From contig CBDFNC010000005.1 of assembly GCA_965249895.1 (NCBI GenBank), positions 1,054,001 to 1,118,000 of the forward strand: a stretch of 64,000 bases of DNA. The letters are read 5' to 3'. Positions 36,405 through 46,200 of the stretch are shown piece by piece (the first letter of the stretch is position 1; the number at the start of each line of letters is the position of its first letter). The stretch comes from CBDFNC01 sp965249895 (GTDB lineage: Bacteria > Pseudomonadota > Gammaproteobacteria > Enterobacterales > CBDFNC01). The notes under the pieces were generated by a model. The model saw nothing but the letters and a program-made list of their open reading frames with translations. It was not told where the DNA came from and made no database searches. Both the position numbers and the translations under genes were made by a program.

Positions 36405-36908
36405 GGTTTCTCCCTAAACCTACTGTAGATACGGAGGCCGGCCTATTCGTTGACAAAGTACCAAAACATGCTTTTAGTCCGATAGGCTCTCATCCAACTC
36501 TCGCCATTACTACTTCGGACAATATCAAACCTGGTTTCAGCTTTGATTAAGGCCTACTTATTCACTACCTAATCCTTGGTTCTAACGCCTGATTGACAAA
36601 CGAAAACACATCAAAAAGGCATAACTACATTTATAGTCGACGTCTCAGCGGATTCAATGATAAATGTATTTATAGTCAACTTTGTAACTAACTGGAAATG
36701 GATAAGAAGATGAAAAAACGGTATTAACGATCTAATTTTCTTAGCAAAATCAATTGCAGCTTAACTAAACCGGAAACTTCAGTTAATTTAAGTCCGCAAT
36801 AGTCCATTCGATGGATTTAGGCCTGTTAAACTGTGCGCCCTTGTTTTTTCCCATTGCCAGCTATGCGCCAAGATGCCAAAATCTCAGCCCTAAGATTAAG
36901 GAGCGACT
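36405..36908. other. Divergent promoter region of seven-gene operon and yffB
   Basis: This 504-bp non-coding, AT-rich gap lies between the start of the minus-strand operon and plus-strand yffB. It contains two similar 15-mers in direct orientation (36627-36641 and 36666-36680), described separately. No RNA or terminator is evident. Confidence 0.55.
36627..36680. promoter_or_regulatory. Pair of direct repeats in operon promoter region
   Basis: ACATTTATAGTCGAC (36627-36641) and GTATTTATAGTCAAC (36666-36680) agree at 12 of 15 positions and start 39 bp apart, close to four helical turns. They could be binding sites for a regulator of the operon that starts 220 bp away. Chance similarity in AT-rich DNA is possible. 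Confidence 0.35.
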
Positions 36909-37259
36909 ATGGCTACCACCCTTTACGGCATCAAGAACTGTGACACTATAAAAAAAGCCAGAAAATGGCTTGAAGTGCAGCAGGTCGACTATCAATTTCA
37001 CGACTACCGCCAGGACGGCATTACGCCGGAAATGCTGGATACATTTTGTGTGAATTTATCTTGGGAGCAACTTCTCAACAAGCGTGGTACCACCTACCGC
37101 CAGTTATCTGAAGAGCAAAAAGCAGACATGACCCAGGAAAAAGCCAAGGCTCTATTGCTGGGGTTTCCGGCCATGATCAAACGCCCTGTGTTGCTCAGTG
37201 GTGATGACTACCACCTCGGGTTTAAAGCCGATAGCTATCAAAGCATTTTTAGTAAATAA
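36909..37259 (+). CDS. yffB: ArsC/Spx-family reductase-like protein YffB
   Basis: This 116-residue thioredoxin-fold protein of the ArsC family has the single active Cys C11 in YGIKNCDTIKKARKW. Family features LNKRGTTYRQLS and FPAMIKRPVL are present. YffB probably acts as a glutathione-dependent thiol reductase; the substrate is unknown. As in E. coli it stands directly upstream of dapE, 9 bp apart, with a GGAG site before the ATG. Confidence 0.9.
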   Translation: MATTLYGIKNCDTIKKARKWLEVQQVDYQFHDYRQDGITPEMLDTFCVNLSWEQLLNKRGTTYRQLSEEQKADMTQEKAKALLLGFPAMIKRPVLLSGDDYHLGFKADSYQSIFSK

Positions 37260-37268
37260 GGATTAGCA

Positions 37269-38402
37269 ATGTCAGAGAGTGCGGTACTGAAATTGGCCAA
37301 GGATTTAATTAGCCGGCCTTCGGTGACACCGGAAGATGCCGGCTGTCAGGAAATGATGATAAAACGCTTGGAAGCTATCGGGTTTACCTGCGAAACCATG
37401 GTGTTTGAAGACACTACTAACTTGTGGGCAAGACGTGGCACCGAAAGCCCGCTGTTTTGCTTTGCCGGCCACACAGATGTTGTTCCCACGGGCCCAGCAG
37501 AACATTGGCACACACCGCCATTCGAACCCACTATTATTGACGGATACCTGCACGGTCGCGGCGCCGCCGATATGAAAGGATCTATCGCCTCTATTCTGGT
37601 AGCAGTGGAAGAGTTCGTACAGCAACACCCTGATCATAAAGGCAGTATCGCTTTCCTGATCACCAGCGACGAAGAAGGCCCGTTTATTAACGGGACCACC
37701 CGGGTTATCGATACCCTGGAAGCGCGTAATGAAAAGATTGATTGGTGTATTGTTGGTGAGCCTTCCAGCACCCGCAAGGTTGGCGATATCGTAAAAAACG
37801 GCCGCCGCGGTTCATTAACCGGAGACCTTAAAGTAAAAGGCGTACAGGGCCATGTCGCCTACCCCCACCTGGTGGATAACCCAATCCATAAGGCGGTGCC
37901 GGCACTCACTGAACTGGCACAAATGCAATGGGATAAAGGCAATGCAAGTTTCCCTCCCACCAGCTTTCAAATTTCCAATATCAATGGTGGTACCGGCGCT
38001 TCTAATGTCGTGCCTGGCGAATTGGATGTGCAGTTTAACTTTCGCTATAGCACAGAAGTAACGGCCAATGAATTGGTTGCCAGGGTACAAAATATACTTG
38101 ACGCCCAGGGCATAGAGTATCAACTGGATTGGACCTATAACGGCAGTCCCTTCCTCACCGAGGCAGGAGAGCTGGTAAATGCCGTGGAATATGCTATCGA
38201 AGCTGTGGCTAAATACAAAACCGAACTTTCCACCGCAGGCGGCACTTCCGACGGTCGCTTTATCGCCCCCACAGGAGCACAGTTAGTCGAACTAGGGCCG
38301 ATTAATGCTACCATTCACAAGATCAACGAATGTGTGAAAGTAGAGGATCTGGAACTGCTTAAAGATATGTACCGTGTCACTATGGAGCGCCTGTTAGCTT
38401 GA
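37269..38402 (+). CDS. dapE: Succinyl-diaminopimelate desuccinylase
   Basis: DapE removes succinate from N-succinyl-LL-diaminopimelate in lysine and peptidoglycan precursor synthesis, using two zinc ions. It is a 377-residue M20-family protein. The metal motif FAGHTDVVPTGP includes H68 and D70; GRGAADMKGSIAS supplies the bridging Asp, and TSDEEGPFINGT supplies the catalytic Glu pair. GGTSDGRFIA and a C-terminal NATIHKINE complete the site. It is intact and lies between yffB and an M15 peptidase gene whose TTG start overlaps the dapE stop. Confidence 0.97.
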   Translation: MSESAVLKLAKDLISRPSVTPEDAGCQEMMIKRLEAIGFTCETMVFEDTTNLWARRGTESPLFCFAGHTDVVPTGPAEHWHTPPFEPTIIDGYLHGRGAADMKGSIASILVAVEEFVQQHPDHKGSIAFLITSDEEGPFINGTTRVIDTLEARNEKIDWCIVGEPSSTRKVGDIVKNGRRGSLTGDLKVKGVQGHVAYPHLVDNPIHKAVPALTELAQMQWDKGNASFPPTSFQISNINGGTGASNVVPGELDVQFNFRYSTEVTANELVARVQNILDAQGIEYQLDWTYNGSPFLTEAGELVNAVEYAIEAVAKYKTELSTAGGTSDGRFIAPTGAQLVELGPINATIHKINECVKVEDLELLKDMYRVTMERLLA

Positions 38403-39073
38403 AGCTAAGTCCGGAGCAGGTAACGGGTCAGTCAGAGACGCATCTGACCCCATATTCCAGTTGGCATAAGATGCATCCGGCTGCGCTGGATGCATTTTTG
38501 GCCATGCAGCATAAAGCTGCATGGCAGGGATTTAAACTAGAGCCAGTCAGCAGCTTTCGTAGCTTTACCCGGCAACAACTTATCTGGAATCGTAAATATA
38601 ACGGACTAACCCCCATACTCGATTCCTCTAGTATACCCATAGATAAAGCGCTTACCTGCCGGGAACGAATACTAGCGATCCTCCATTGGTCCGCCCTGCC
38701 CGGTGCCAGTCGTCACCATTGGGGTTGTGATATAGATATTTATGATCCCACACTGTTACCTGAGGGCTATCGCCTGCAGCTTATCCCTGCGGAATATGAG
38801 CAGCAGGGCTATTTGGCAAGATTAACCGAGTGGCTTAATCAACATATGGGGCAGTTTGGTTTCTACAAGCCTTACCAGGCATACCGGGGTGGCGTCGCTC
38901 CCGAACCCTGGCATATCAGTTTCAAACCCATCGCTCAGCAAGCGAGTCAGGTACTGACCGTGGATTTACTGGATAGTGTAATAAGAAACTCGGATTTGCC
39001 GGGTAAGTCTCAGATAAGAAAAATGCTGCCTACTATCTATGCTCAATATATAAACAACGTATGTGAGCACTAA
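38399..39073 (+). CDS. M15-family D-Ala-D-Ala (LD-)carboxypeptidase-like protein
   Basis: 224 residues of the VanY/LdcB-type M15 group, zinc peptidases that trim peptidoglycan stem peptides. Zinc and catalytic motifs are SRHHWGCDIDIYDP (His and Asp) and EPWHISFKP (Glu and His). VTGQSETHL near the start is conserved in these proteins, which supports the TTG start at 38399 overlapping the dapE TGA. No signal peptide is evident. The coupling to dapE suggests a cell-wall recycling role. Confidence 0.88.
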   Translation: MKLSPEQVTGQSETHLTPYSSWHKMHPAALDAFLAMQHKAAWQGFKLEPVSSFRSFTRQQLIWNRKYNGLTPILDSSSIPIDKALTCRERILAILHWSALPGASRHHWGCDIDIYDPTLLPEGYRLQLIPAEYEQQGYLARLTEWLNQHMGQFGFYKPYQAYRGGVAPEPWHISFKPIAQQASQVLTVDLLDSVIRNSDLPGKSQIRKMLPTIYAQYINNVCEH

Positions 39074-39076
39074 TTA

Positions 39077-39208
39077 ATGAACGGATGGGCCCTGACACTA
39101 TTAATCATATTGGTACTTGGCATTATCGTCAGTAACATTATGCTACTGAAATACTCTACCAAGTTTAAGGTTCCCCCAAAACAGCAAGACGAAAATAAGA
39201 AAAAATAG
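39077..39208 (+). CDS. DUF2897-like small membrane protein
   Basis: A 43-residue protein from ATG at 39077, 3 bp after the peptidase stop: MNGWALTLLIILVLGIIVSN begins a single membrane helix, followed by LLKYSTKFKVP and a Lys/Gln-rich tail. The helix followed by the LLKYS motif matches DUF2897 proteins of marine gammaproteobacteria. The function is unknown. It probably belongs to the dapE operon. Confidence 0.75.
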   Translation: MNGWALTLLIILVLGIIVSNIMLLKYSTKFKVPPKQQDENKKK

Positions 39209-39310
39209 ACTTTATTGACTCAACTATTTGGCTAAACTCTCCAATACTCACCATCTCCGAAGTCTCCACAAAGTCTATAGTTAGAGAGACCTCGACTCGA
39301 AAATAGCGTT

Positions 39311-40070
39311 TTGAAACCGCCAAAGCAGTGCCGGCTTCCCTCCTTATTGTGCTTATGGGGCACGATGCTTTGCGGTACGAGCATTCCGGTATACAGCGGC
39401 GAGCAGCAAGCATTTTGGCAATATGGCGCCAATACACCCAGCTATAATTCAGAAGGCTGGTTTGGTGAACACACAAACAATGGCGGCGCTGATAAACTGG
39501 GGCATACTTATACCAGTTATGGTTTGTCTCGTGGATTATCATCACTGTATGAAAGCTGGGGTTATCCCACTGAGCCTGCAGCAAGTCGCGGCGCGACTAT
39601 CCAGCTTTGGTTTGATGAGTTTTATGGAACTGGGTGATTCATTTGGTGCTCCCAGATTCTCCCCTGAGGATACCATATTTAACGCCTTAGGCGCTTATGG
39701 GGGATACCTGCTACAAAGTAACAAACCACTGGCAAAAAAGGTCGATTTTAGAATTGAATATCTTCCCAAACTTGATGGTGGGGGTCTGTTCACCGATTAC
39801 GATAGGATGAAGTTTTTGCTGGCGGTAAAACTAGCGGGATTTAACTTAGTCACCAACCCCTGGCTGAAATACCTTGAGTGGCACACGGGTTACTATACCC
39901 GAGGTTATTCCCAGCCAAATCACAACAGAGAAAGAAATCTCTATATAGGAATAGGTGTTAATTTATCCAGACTAATGTCTCCGATGGACAAACCCAGGCT
40001 GGCCACCTTGTTTAACTATTATCAGTTACCCGGTGCCTCCATCACAGTAAATCGAGGCCTTAACAATTAG
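39311..40070 (+). pseudogene. DUF2279 periplasmic protein, frameshifted
   Basis: The 5' frame (39311-39637, TTG start, hydrophobic N-terminus) encodes a secreted protein with the DUF2279 hallmark SEGWFGEHTNNGGADKLGH. The 3' frame (up to 40070) continues with FMELGDSFGAPRFSPEDTIF and NALGAYGGYL, then DFRIEYLPKL. The two frames meet at about 39610-39636, where one base has been lost or gained. Apart from this shift both halves look well preserved, so the lesion may be recent or a sequencing error. DUF2279 proteins are predicted periplasmic or outer-membrane lipoproteins of unknown role. Confidence 0.7.
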
Positions 40071-40071
40071 C

Positions 40072-40096
40072 GCCCAGGCACATCACGTGCCTGGGC
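40072..40096. terminator. Hairpin between convergent genes
   Basis: GCCCAGGCAC, loop ATCAC, GTGCCTGGGC: a perfect 10-bp stem just after the DUF2279 stop and 10 bp before the TRAP permease stop. It is probably a shared terminator; T tracts are short. Confidence 0.6.
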
Positions 40097-40105
40097 ACAT
40101 TTATA

Positions 40106-42709
40106 CTAGCTGCTTGCCGTCAACGGCTGCTCTGGTGCAGCCCCTTTCTCTTTGTCACGTCGACGTCTTTGTTTCATAAAGACTAGACCTGCCAGCAGCA
40201 ATGCGGGAATAAATACCCACTGCTTGGCGATACGCTCATTAGGCTCCTGTACCGCCAGGAGTATTTGGTCAAAATCAAGGCCTGCTTTTTCTGCGGCGCT
40301 GGCAAAACCAACCATATCAACAACAGACTGCCCATTCTCTTGTCTCAGCATCAAACCTGCTTCTTCGAGACGCTGAGCCGCGCTGCCTGCTTCCGGCAAA
40401 GGTAGCACAACCACGCGTTGCTTGTCCTCACCTTGGAAGGTGGTATAACCCATCTTCAGGCGCAAGGGTTGATCGGTTTCTAAGCGCTCAACCACCTGAA
40501 CAATATCACTGCCAGGCTGGTCGATAAACTCTGGCGCATAACGGTTCAACCAGAAGTCTGGACGCGCCAGAGTGAAAGCCACCAATATCAATATCATTGC
40601 CTCTACAGGCTTGTTACGGGTGATAAAGTAACCTTGCATGGCTGCTGCAAACAGGCACATGGCGAACAATGTCACACAGAAGATAAAGGCTGCATGCCAG
40701 AAGCTGTCGACACCCACCAGAATTATGTCGGTGTTAAAAATAAACATAAATGGTAACACGGCGGTCAACATAGCGTATTTAAAGGCCTGCACACCGGTTT
40801 TAATAGGGTCAGCTTTGGATATAGCAGACGCGGCAAATGCAGCCAGGCCAACAGGTGGCGTGATATCCGCCATGATACCGAAATAAAACACAAATAAGTG
40901 TACGGCAATCATTGGTACTATCAGACCATGCTGGGCTCCCAGGGAGATAACCACTGGTGCCATCAGGCTGGATACGACTATATAGTTCGCTGTGGTCGGT
41001 AAACCCATGCCCAGGATCAAACTGATCACGGCTATCAGTACCAGCATCAGACCCAAGCTGCCGCCTGACAATAGTTCTACCAGCTCCGTCATAACAGGGC
41101 CAAGGCCAGTTAGGGTCACGGCCCCTACGACAACACCTGCGGCCGCAGTTGCTACACCGATACCTATCATATTGCGGGCACCGGTTTCCATACCATCAAA
41201 CAAGTCTCTGACACCGGCCTTAAAGTCGGCATCGAAGGTGTTTTGTTTACGAAAGTAAGAAAACAGCTGTCGTTGAGTCAGCAGGATAAAGATCATAAAC
41301 GCAGTAGCATAAAACGCGGATAAGCCGGGAGACAGCTGCTCCACCATCAAACACCAAACCAGGATCACCACGGGCAACAAGAAATGCAGACCTGATTTCA
41401 CGGTTGGCCCTAACTCTGGCAGCTTATCGACTGGTTTACTTGGATCATCCACTTCAAGATCCGGGAACTTGGCGCTGTGGGAAACTAAAAAGACATAACC
41501 CGCCAGCACGGCTGCACCAATAATCCAGATAGCCGCATCACCCGTCGCGCTTTTAATAAAGCCCAATCCGTAGTACACCACCCCGGCAAAAATCAGCAAG
41601 CTGGAGATAGTGATCCCTGAACGTAGCAAGCGTATTTTCCAGGGAGCCGGCGCAGTGGCCCGCTCGATACCCTTAAAGTCTCCCTTTAAGGCTTCCAGGT
41701 GCATGATATAAAGGAAGGTCAGATAAGCCGCGATGGCCGGAATAAAGGCGTGTTTAATCACGTCAACATAAGGAATACCGACGTACTCCACCATCAAAAA
41801 CGCGGCCGCGCCCATAATAGGTGGCATAATTTGACCGTAACAGGAAGATGCGACTTCCACCGCTCCCGCCTTATGGGCCGGTAGCCCCATTCGTTTCATC
41901 AGGGGGATAGTGAAGGTACCCGTGGTCACCACATTTGCAATGGAAGAGCCGGAAATCAAGCCGGTCATACCAGATGCCAATACAGCTGCTTTAGCCGGAC
42001 CACCGCGCATATGCCCTAATAAGGCAAATGCCATCTTAATAAAGTAATTACCCGCGCCCGCTTTTTCCAGCAAGGCGCCAAACATAACAAACAGGAAAAC
42101 GAAACTGGTTGATACCCCAAGAGCAATACCAAACACCCCTTCAGAAGAGATCCAAAGGTGGCTGGCTGCCTTAGCCACGGAAGCCCCTCGGTGAGAAATT
42201 ACTTCCGGCATGATAGGCCCGGCAAAAATATAAAACAGGAATATACCGGCAACGATCATCAAAGGAGGACCCAAGGCACGACGTGTCGCTTCCAGTAATA
42301 GGATCATACCTGTGACTCCCGCAACAATATCCATGGTGGTTGGAGCACCAGGTCGTTCGGAAATTTGCTCGTAAAACAGAAATAAATAGAGAGCAGAAGA
42401 TGCCCCGACCAGGGCAAACACCCAATCCTGTAAAGGAATTCGATCCCGCGGCGAATTTTTTAGCGCAGGGAAGGCTGTGAAAGCAAGAAAAATGGCAAAT
42501 GACAAATGGATCACCCTGGCTTGGGTGTCATTAAAAATGCCAAAATTGAAGGTGAAGGGTAGCGGTGATGCGTACCAAAGCTGAAATAGCGCCCACGACA
42601 AGGCTATGACAGAGATCAACCCACCGATCATCCCTTTCGGCTGACGAGCACCGGAATCGGCACTCGTCGCCATATCCTGCAGCTGCTGGGAATTTTGTTT
42701 ATTTTGCAT
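40106..42709 (-). CDS. TRAP transporter fused permease (DctQM type)
   Basis: The 867-residue protein combines the small (4-helix) and large (12-helix) TRAP permease subunits in one chain with many hydrophobic segments. Recognisable parts are GAGNYFIKMAFALLGHMRGG, SGSSIANVVTTGTFTIPLM, and GLPTTANYIVVSSLMAPV and DITPPVGLAAFAASAI near residues 560-640. A soluble region at about 740-830 (RLKMGYTTFQGEDKQRVVVL) and a last helix lie at the C-terminus. Such permeases work with a TAXI-type periplasmic receptor to import organic acids using a sodium gradient. The receptor gene next to it is a pseudogene, so this permease may lack its partner here. Confidence 0.93.
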   Translation of the reverse strand: MQNKQNSQQLQDMATSADSGARQPKGMIGGLISVIALSWALFQLWYASPLPFTFNFGIFNDTQARVIHLSFAIFLAFTAFPALKNSPRDRIPLQDWVFALVGASSALYLFLFYEQISERPGAPTTMDIVAGVTGMILLLEATRRALGPPLMIVAGIFLFYIFAGPIMPEVISHRGASVAKAASHLWISSEGVFGIALGVSTSFVFLFVMFGALLEKAGAGNYFIKMAFALLGHMRGGPAKAAVLASGMTGLISGSSIANVVTTGTFTIPLMKRMGLPAHKAGAVEVASSCYGQIMPPIMGAAAFLMVEYVGIPYVDVIKHAFIPAIAAYLTFLYIMHLEALKGDFKGIERATAPAPWKIRLLRSGITISSLLIFAGVVYYGLGFIKSATGDAAIWIIGAAVLAGYVFLVSHSAKFPDLEVDDPSKPVDKLPELGPTVKSGLHFLLPVVILVWCLMVEQLSPGLSAFYATAFMIFILLTQRQLFSYFRKQNTFDADFKAGVRDLFDGMETGARNMIGIGVATAAAGVVVGAVTLTGLGPVMTELVELLSGGSLGLMLVLIAVISLILGMGLPTTANYIVVSSLMAPVVISLGAQHGLIVPMIAVHLFVFYFGIMADITPPVGLAAFAASAISKADPIKTGVQAFKYAMLTAVLPFMFIFNTDIILVGVDSFWHAAFIFCVTLFAMCLFAAAMQGYFITRNKPVEAMILILVAFTLARPDFWLNRYAPEFIDQPGSDIVQVVERLETDQPLRLKMGYTTFQGEDKQRVVVLPLPEAGSAAQRLEEAGLMLRQENGQSVVDMVGFASAAEKAGLDFDQILLAVQEPNERIAKQWVFIPALLLAGLVFMKQRRRRDKEKGAAPEQPLTASS

Positions 42710-42831
42710 TTAATTAGACCTGTTCAAGGACGGACAAAGATCCCTTTGCCGGATTTCTTATGCTTGAATTGCATAAACACGGTAAAGAAATAGCCAAAAG
42801 CAGTACAGTTAATACTGCACTGCTTCTGTAA

Positions 42832-43230
42832 TTACTGAACTAAACCAACCTCTTGAAAGTGCTTTTCGGCACTTGGATGTAGAGGTGCGATATTACCTTC
42901 AAACATCTCTTCTTTTGTCGGATTGGCAAAGCTTGAGTGTAATCTACGGAAAGTATCGAAATTGTCAAATACTGATTTCACAGCCCAGTAAACTGTATCC
43001 CCCAAAGTTTTAACATTTGAGACCAAGGTCGCTTTTGCGCCAATGCTAGTTACCACCTCTTCGTTACCACGATACATACCAGCCGACACTTGGTAGGACA
43101 CCTAGAATGAGGCAGACGCAATCATCTTTTTAATTAAATCATCATTAACGCTAACCACTTTAGTATCACACTATGTAGTAGTGGCTTCTTTGATGGAACC
43201 ATTAGGCTGGCCAACAAAACAGTGGTAAAT
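42832..43230 (-). pseudogene. TAXI-type TRAP solute receptor, C-terminal remnant
   Basis: Only the last roughly 130 codons of a TAXI-family periplasmic receptor remain. Reading from about 43225: CFVGQPNGSIKEATT, stop, CDTKVVSVNDDLIKKMIAS, stop, VSYQVSAGMYRGNEEVV, then TSIGAKATLVSNVKTLGDTV to the natural end GLVQ. The in-frame TAG codons are at 43171-43173 and 43102-43104. The N-terminal two thirds are missing; an unrelated RND gene ends at 43286. It would have been co-transcribed with the fused TRAP permease that follows. Confidence 0.85.
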
Positions 43231-43285
43231 TTACACATTACCTGCGAGGGACTAACCGCTGCTAATATAGAAGAAATCAAAAGCC

Positions 43286-46200
43286 TTATTGTGCCGCTGT
43301 CGGCCTCTCGCCTGAAAGCCAGCGCCAGCCCGAGGCCAGATCATGCAATAAAAGGTAGTTCACTGGCACCAGCAATAAGGTTATAAGAGTCGCAAACAAG
43401 ATACCAAAACCCAGAGACACAGCCATGGGGATCAAAAATTGCGCCTGAGTGCTTTTTTCGAAGATAAGCGGCATCAAACCGGCAAACGTGGTCACCGAAG
43501 TGAGTATTACCGCCCTGAATCTCGCGACCCCGGCGCTACTCACCGCAGCTAATACATCGATGCCTTTGGCTCTTTGCCGATTGATATAATCCACCAGCAC
43601 CAAAGAGTCGTTCACCACCACACCACTTAGGGCCAACATCCCCATAAATGACATAATGGTCAGAGGTAACCCCATTATCCAGTGACCTATCACCGCTCCC
43701 ACTGCGCCAAATGGGATCACCGACATCACCACCAAAGGCTGCCAGTATGAGCGAAACGGGATAGCCAACAAGGCATATATCACAAATAACACGAAAAATA
43801 CTCCCCATACCAAACTGGCAAAGGACTCTCGTTGTTCTTTTGACTCGCCTTCCAGACTGTAGCTAAGGCCTGGGAATTGCTGAACCAAACCAGCTAAATA
43901 TTGGTTGAGTTCCGTTTTAAGGGCTTCAATATCAGCTGTTTCCTTATTCAAGTCGGCGGTTACGTTTAACGTGCGCTGTCGATCGATACGTTTAATACTT
44001 GCCGGACTTCGCCCTGGGCTAAGTCTGGCGACATCAACAAAAGGAACTGCCACTCCGGCCTCGGTGCGAATCATCATATGCTGAAGGTTGTATAGCGACT
44101 GACGCTCTTCGAGGGGATATCGAACATAGACTTTAACATCGTCTCTGCCACGTTGGATCCGCTGCACCTGAAACCCAAAAAACGCCTGACGCACCTGCCT
44201 GGCTAGATCGGATAGGGTTAGCCCCAGTGCTTGCGCCTGCGGTTTAATGGACAATAGCAGTTCCGTTTTTCCTCTGCTTAAACTGTCAGTAATATCAAAC
44301 ACCGCCGGATATTGGGTCAGTTGCTGTTTTAACAAACTGCTTGCCTGCTGCAAGCTAGGAAAATCCTTAGCGCTGAACTGAATATCTAACGGAGCACCGC
44401 CACGACCTATTTCCGCCCGGAAACTTAAACTCTCCGCTCCCGGTAATTCACCGATCAGTTGGCGCCACTGAGATACCAGCTCGCGCACCGTCACCGGATT
44501 ACTTCGTGTTTCCGGCGGCTCCAGTTCAATCATCACCCGGCCGCGATTTGACTGACCGCTGCTCTTGCCTCCGGTAGAGCCCGTGGTGGCAAAAATATTA
44601 ACAATAACGCTATTCCCTTGCTTGTCTGTATATTCCTGTTGCAGTTGTTGTGCTGCCGATACCATGGTTTCCACATAACTGTCGGTCAATTCAAAAGACG
44701 TGCCTGCTGGCATCACCAATACTGCCCTCGCTGTCTCTGCCGGCACCCTGGGAAAGTAGATAAATCGCGTCCAACCGCTGGTCACCAGGGCCAGCATGAT
44801 TAACCCTAACCCGAGTGCAATGGACAGGGACAAATAACGCCGTTTTATGGCAGCCTCAAGTACGGGCCGGTAAAAACGAACTACCTTAAGCTCAAAGCCA
44901 TTGGCAAACCTTTCCTGCCAGCGAGAAAAAACCCCTTTATGTAGGCCGCGCAGTTTTATATGTTTCAGGTGGGCCGGCAGGATTAATTTCGACTCCACCA
45001 GGGAAAACAGCAATACGGGGATCACTACCATAGGGATCTGGGCAAAAATCTTTCCTCTGACCCCCTCTACCATTAATAAAGGGAAAAATGCGGCTATGGT
45101 GGTTAAGATACCAAAGGTAACGGGCACGGCGACTTCCTGGGTCCCCTTAATGGCAGCCTGATATGGACTGGCCCCCTTTTGCTGATGCGCATAGACATTT
45201 TCCCCGGTGACAATAGCATCATCCACCAGGATCCCCAGCACCATAATAAAAGCAAACAGGGAGATAATATTTAAACTGACGCCAAGCAACGGCATTAGCG
45301 CCAGGCCGCCCATAAAACTCACCGGGATCCCCATGGTGACCCAAAATGCGATGGAGGGTCTTAAAAACAGCGCCAACAAGATAATCACCAAAATACCGCC
45401 TTGCATCGCACTATTGGCCAGGGTTTGCAGGCGGGCCTTCACAATGCGAGATCTATCCCGCCAATAATTGATGGCTACCCCCTGAGGCAGTATCCGCCGC
45501 TTCTCCTGTATATAGGTTTTGACCTGTTCCGCAACCTGAATGGCACTCTGCTGGCCAACCCTGTATACCTCAATGATGACAGCAGGATCACCGTTAAAAC
45601 GTGCCTTAATGGGCTCCTGATCGAAGTCATCACGAATGTGGGCAATGTCCGATAGCAATAAACGGCTGCCGTCTGGGGATGTTCGCACCAAGATTTGACC
45701 AAAGTCCAGACCACTGTATGCCTGCCCTTTACTGCGCAGTAATATCTCTCCTCCTGGTGATTTAATACTGCCGCCAGACATATCCAATGAGCGAACCTCC
45801 ACCGCCTTGCTCACCTGCGCCAGCGTTAGCCCATATTCTCTGAGTGTTTGCTCCGACACCTCGATGGAGATCTCATAAGGGCGTACAGATTCTAATACCA
45901 CGCGGGAAATATTGGCCAAGGCCAGCAGTTCGTCTCTTACTTGCTCACCGAGCTGGCGAAGCTCCAGCTCTTGTAACGAGCCCGAAAGAGTCACACTGAT
46001 CACTTCCCTTTGATGAATGGGTTTGCGGATCACAGGGCGCTCCGCGGCGGAAGGAAATGTATTAATGGCATCTACCCGGCTTTTGATCTCATCTTTCACC
46101 CGAAAGCTGTCATAGGACTGATGGATATCTATACTGACCTGGCTCGACCCTTCCCTTGACGTGGATACCAGGCGTTTGATCCCGGCAATATCCGCCAGGG

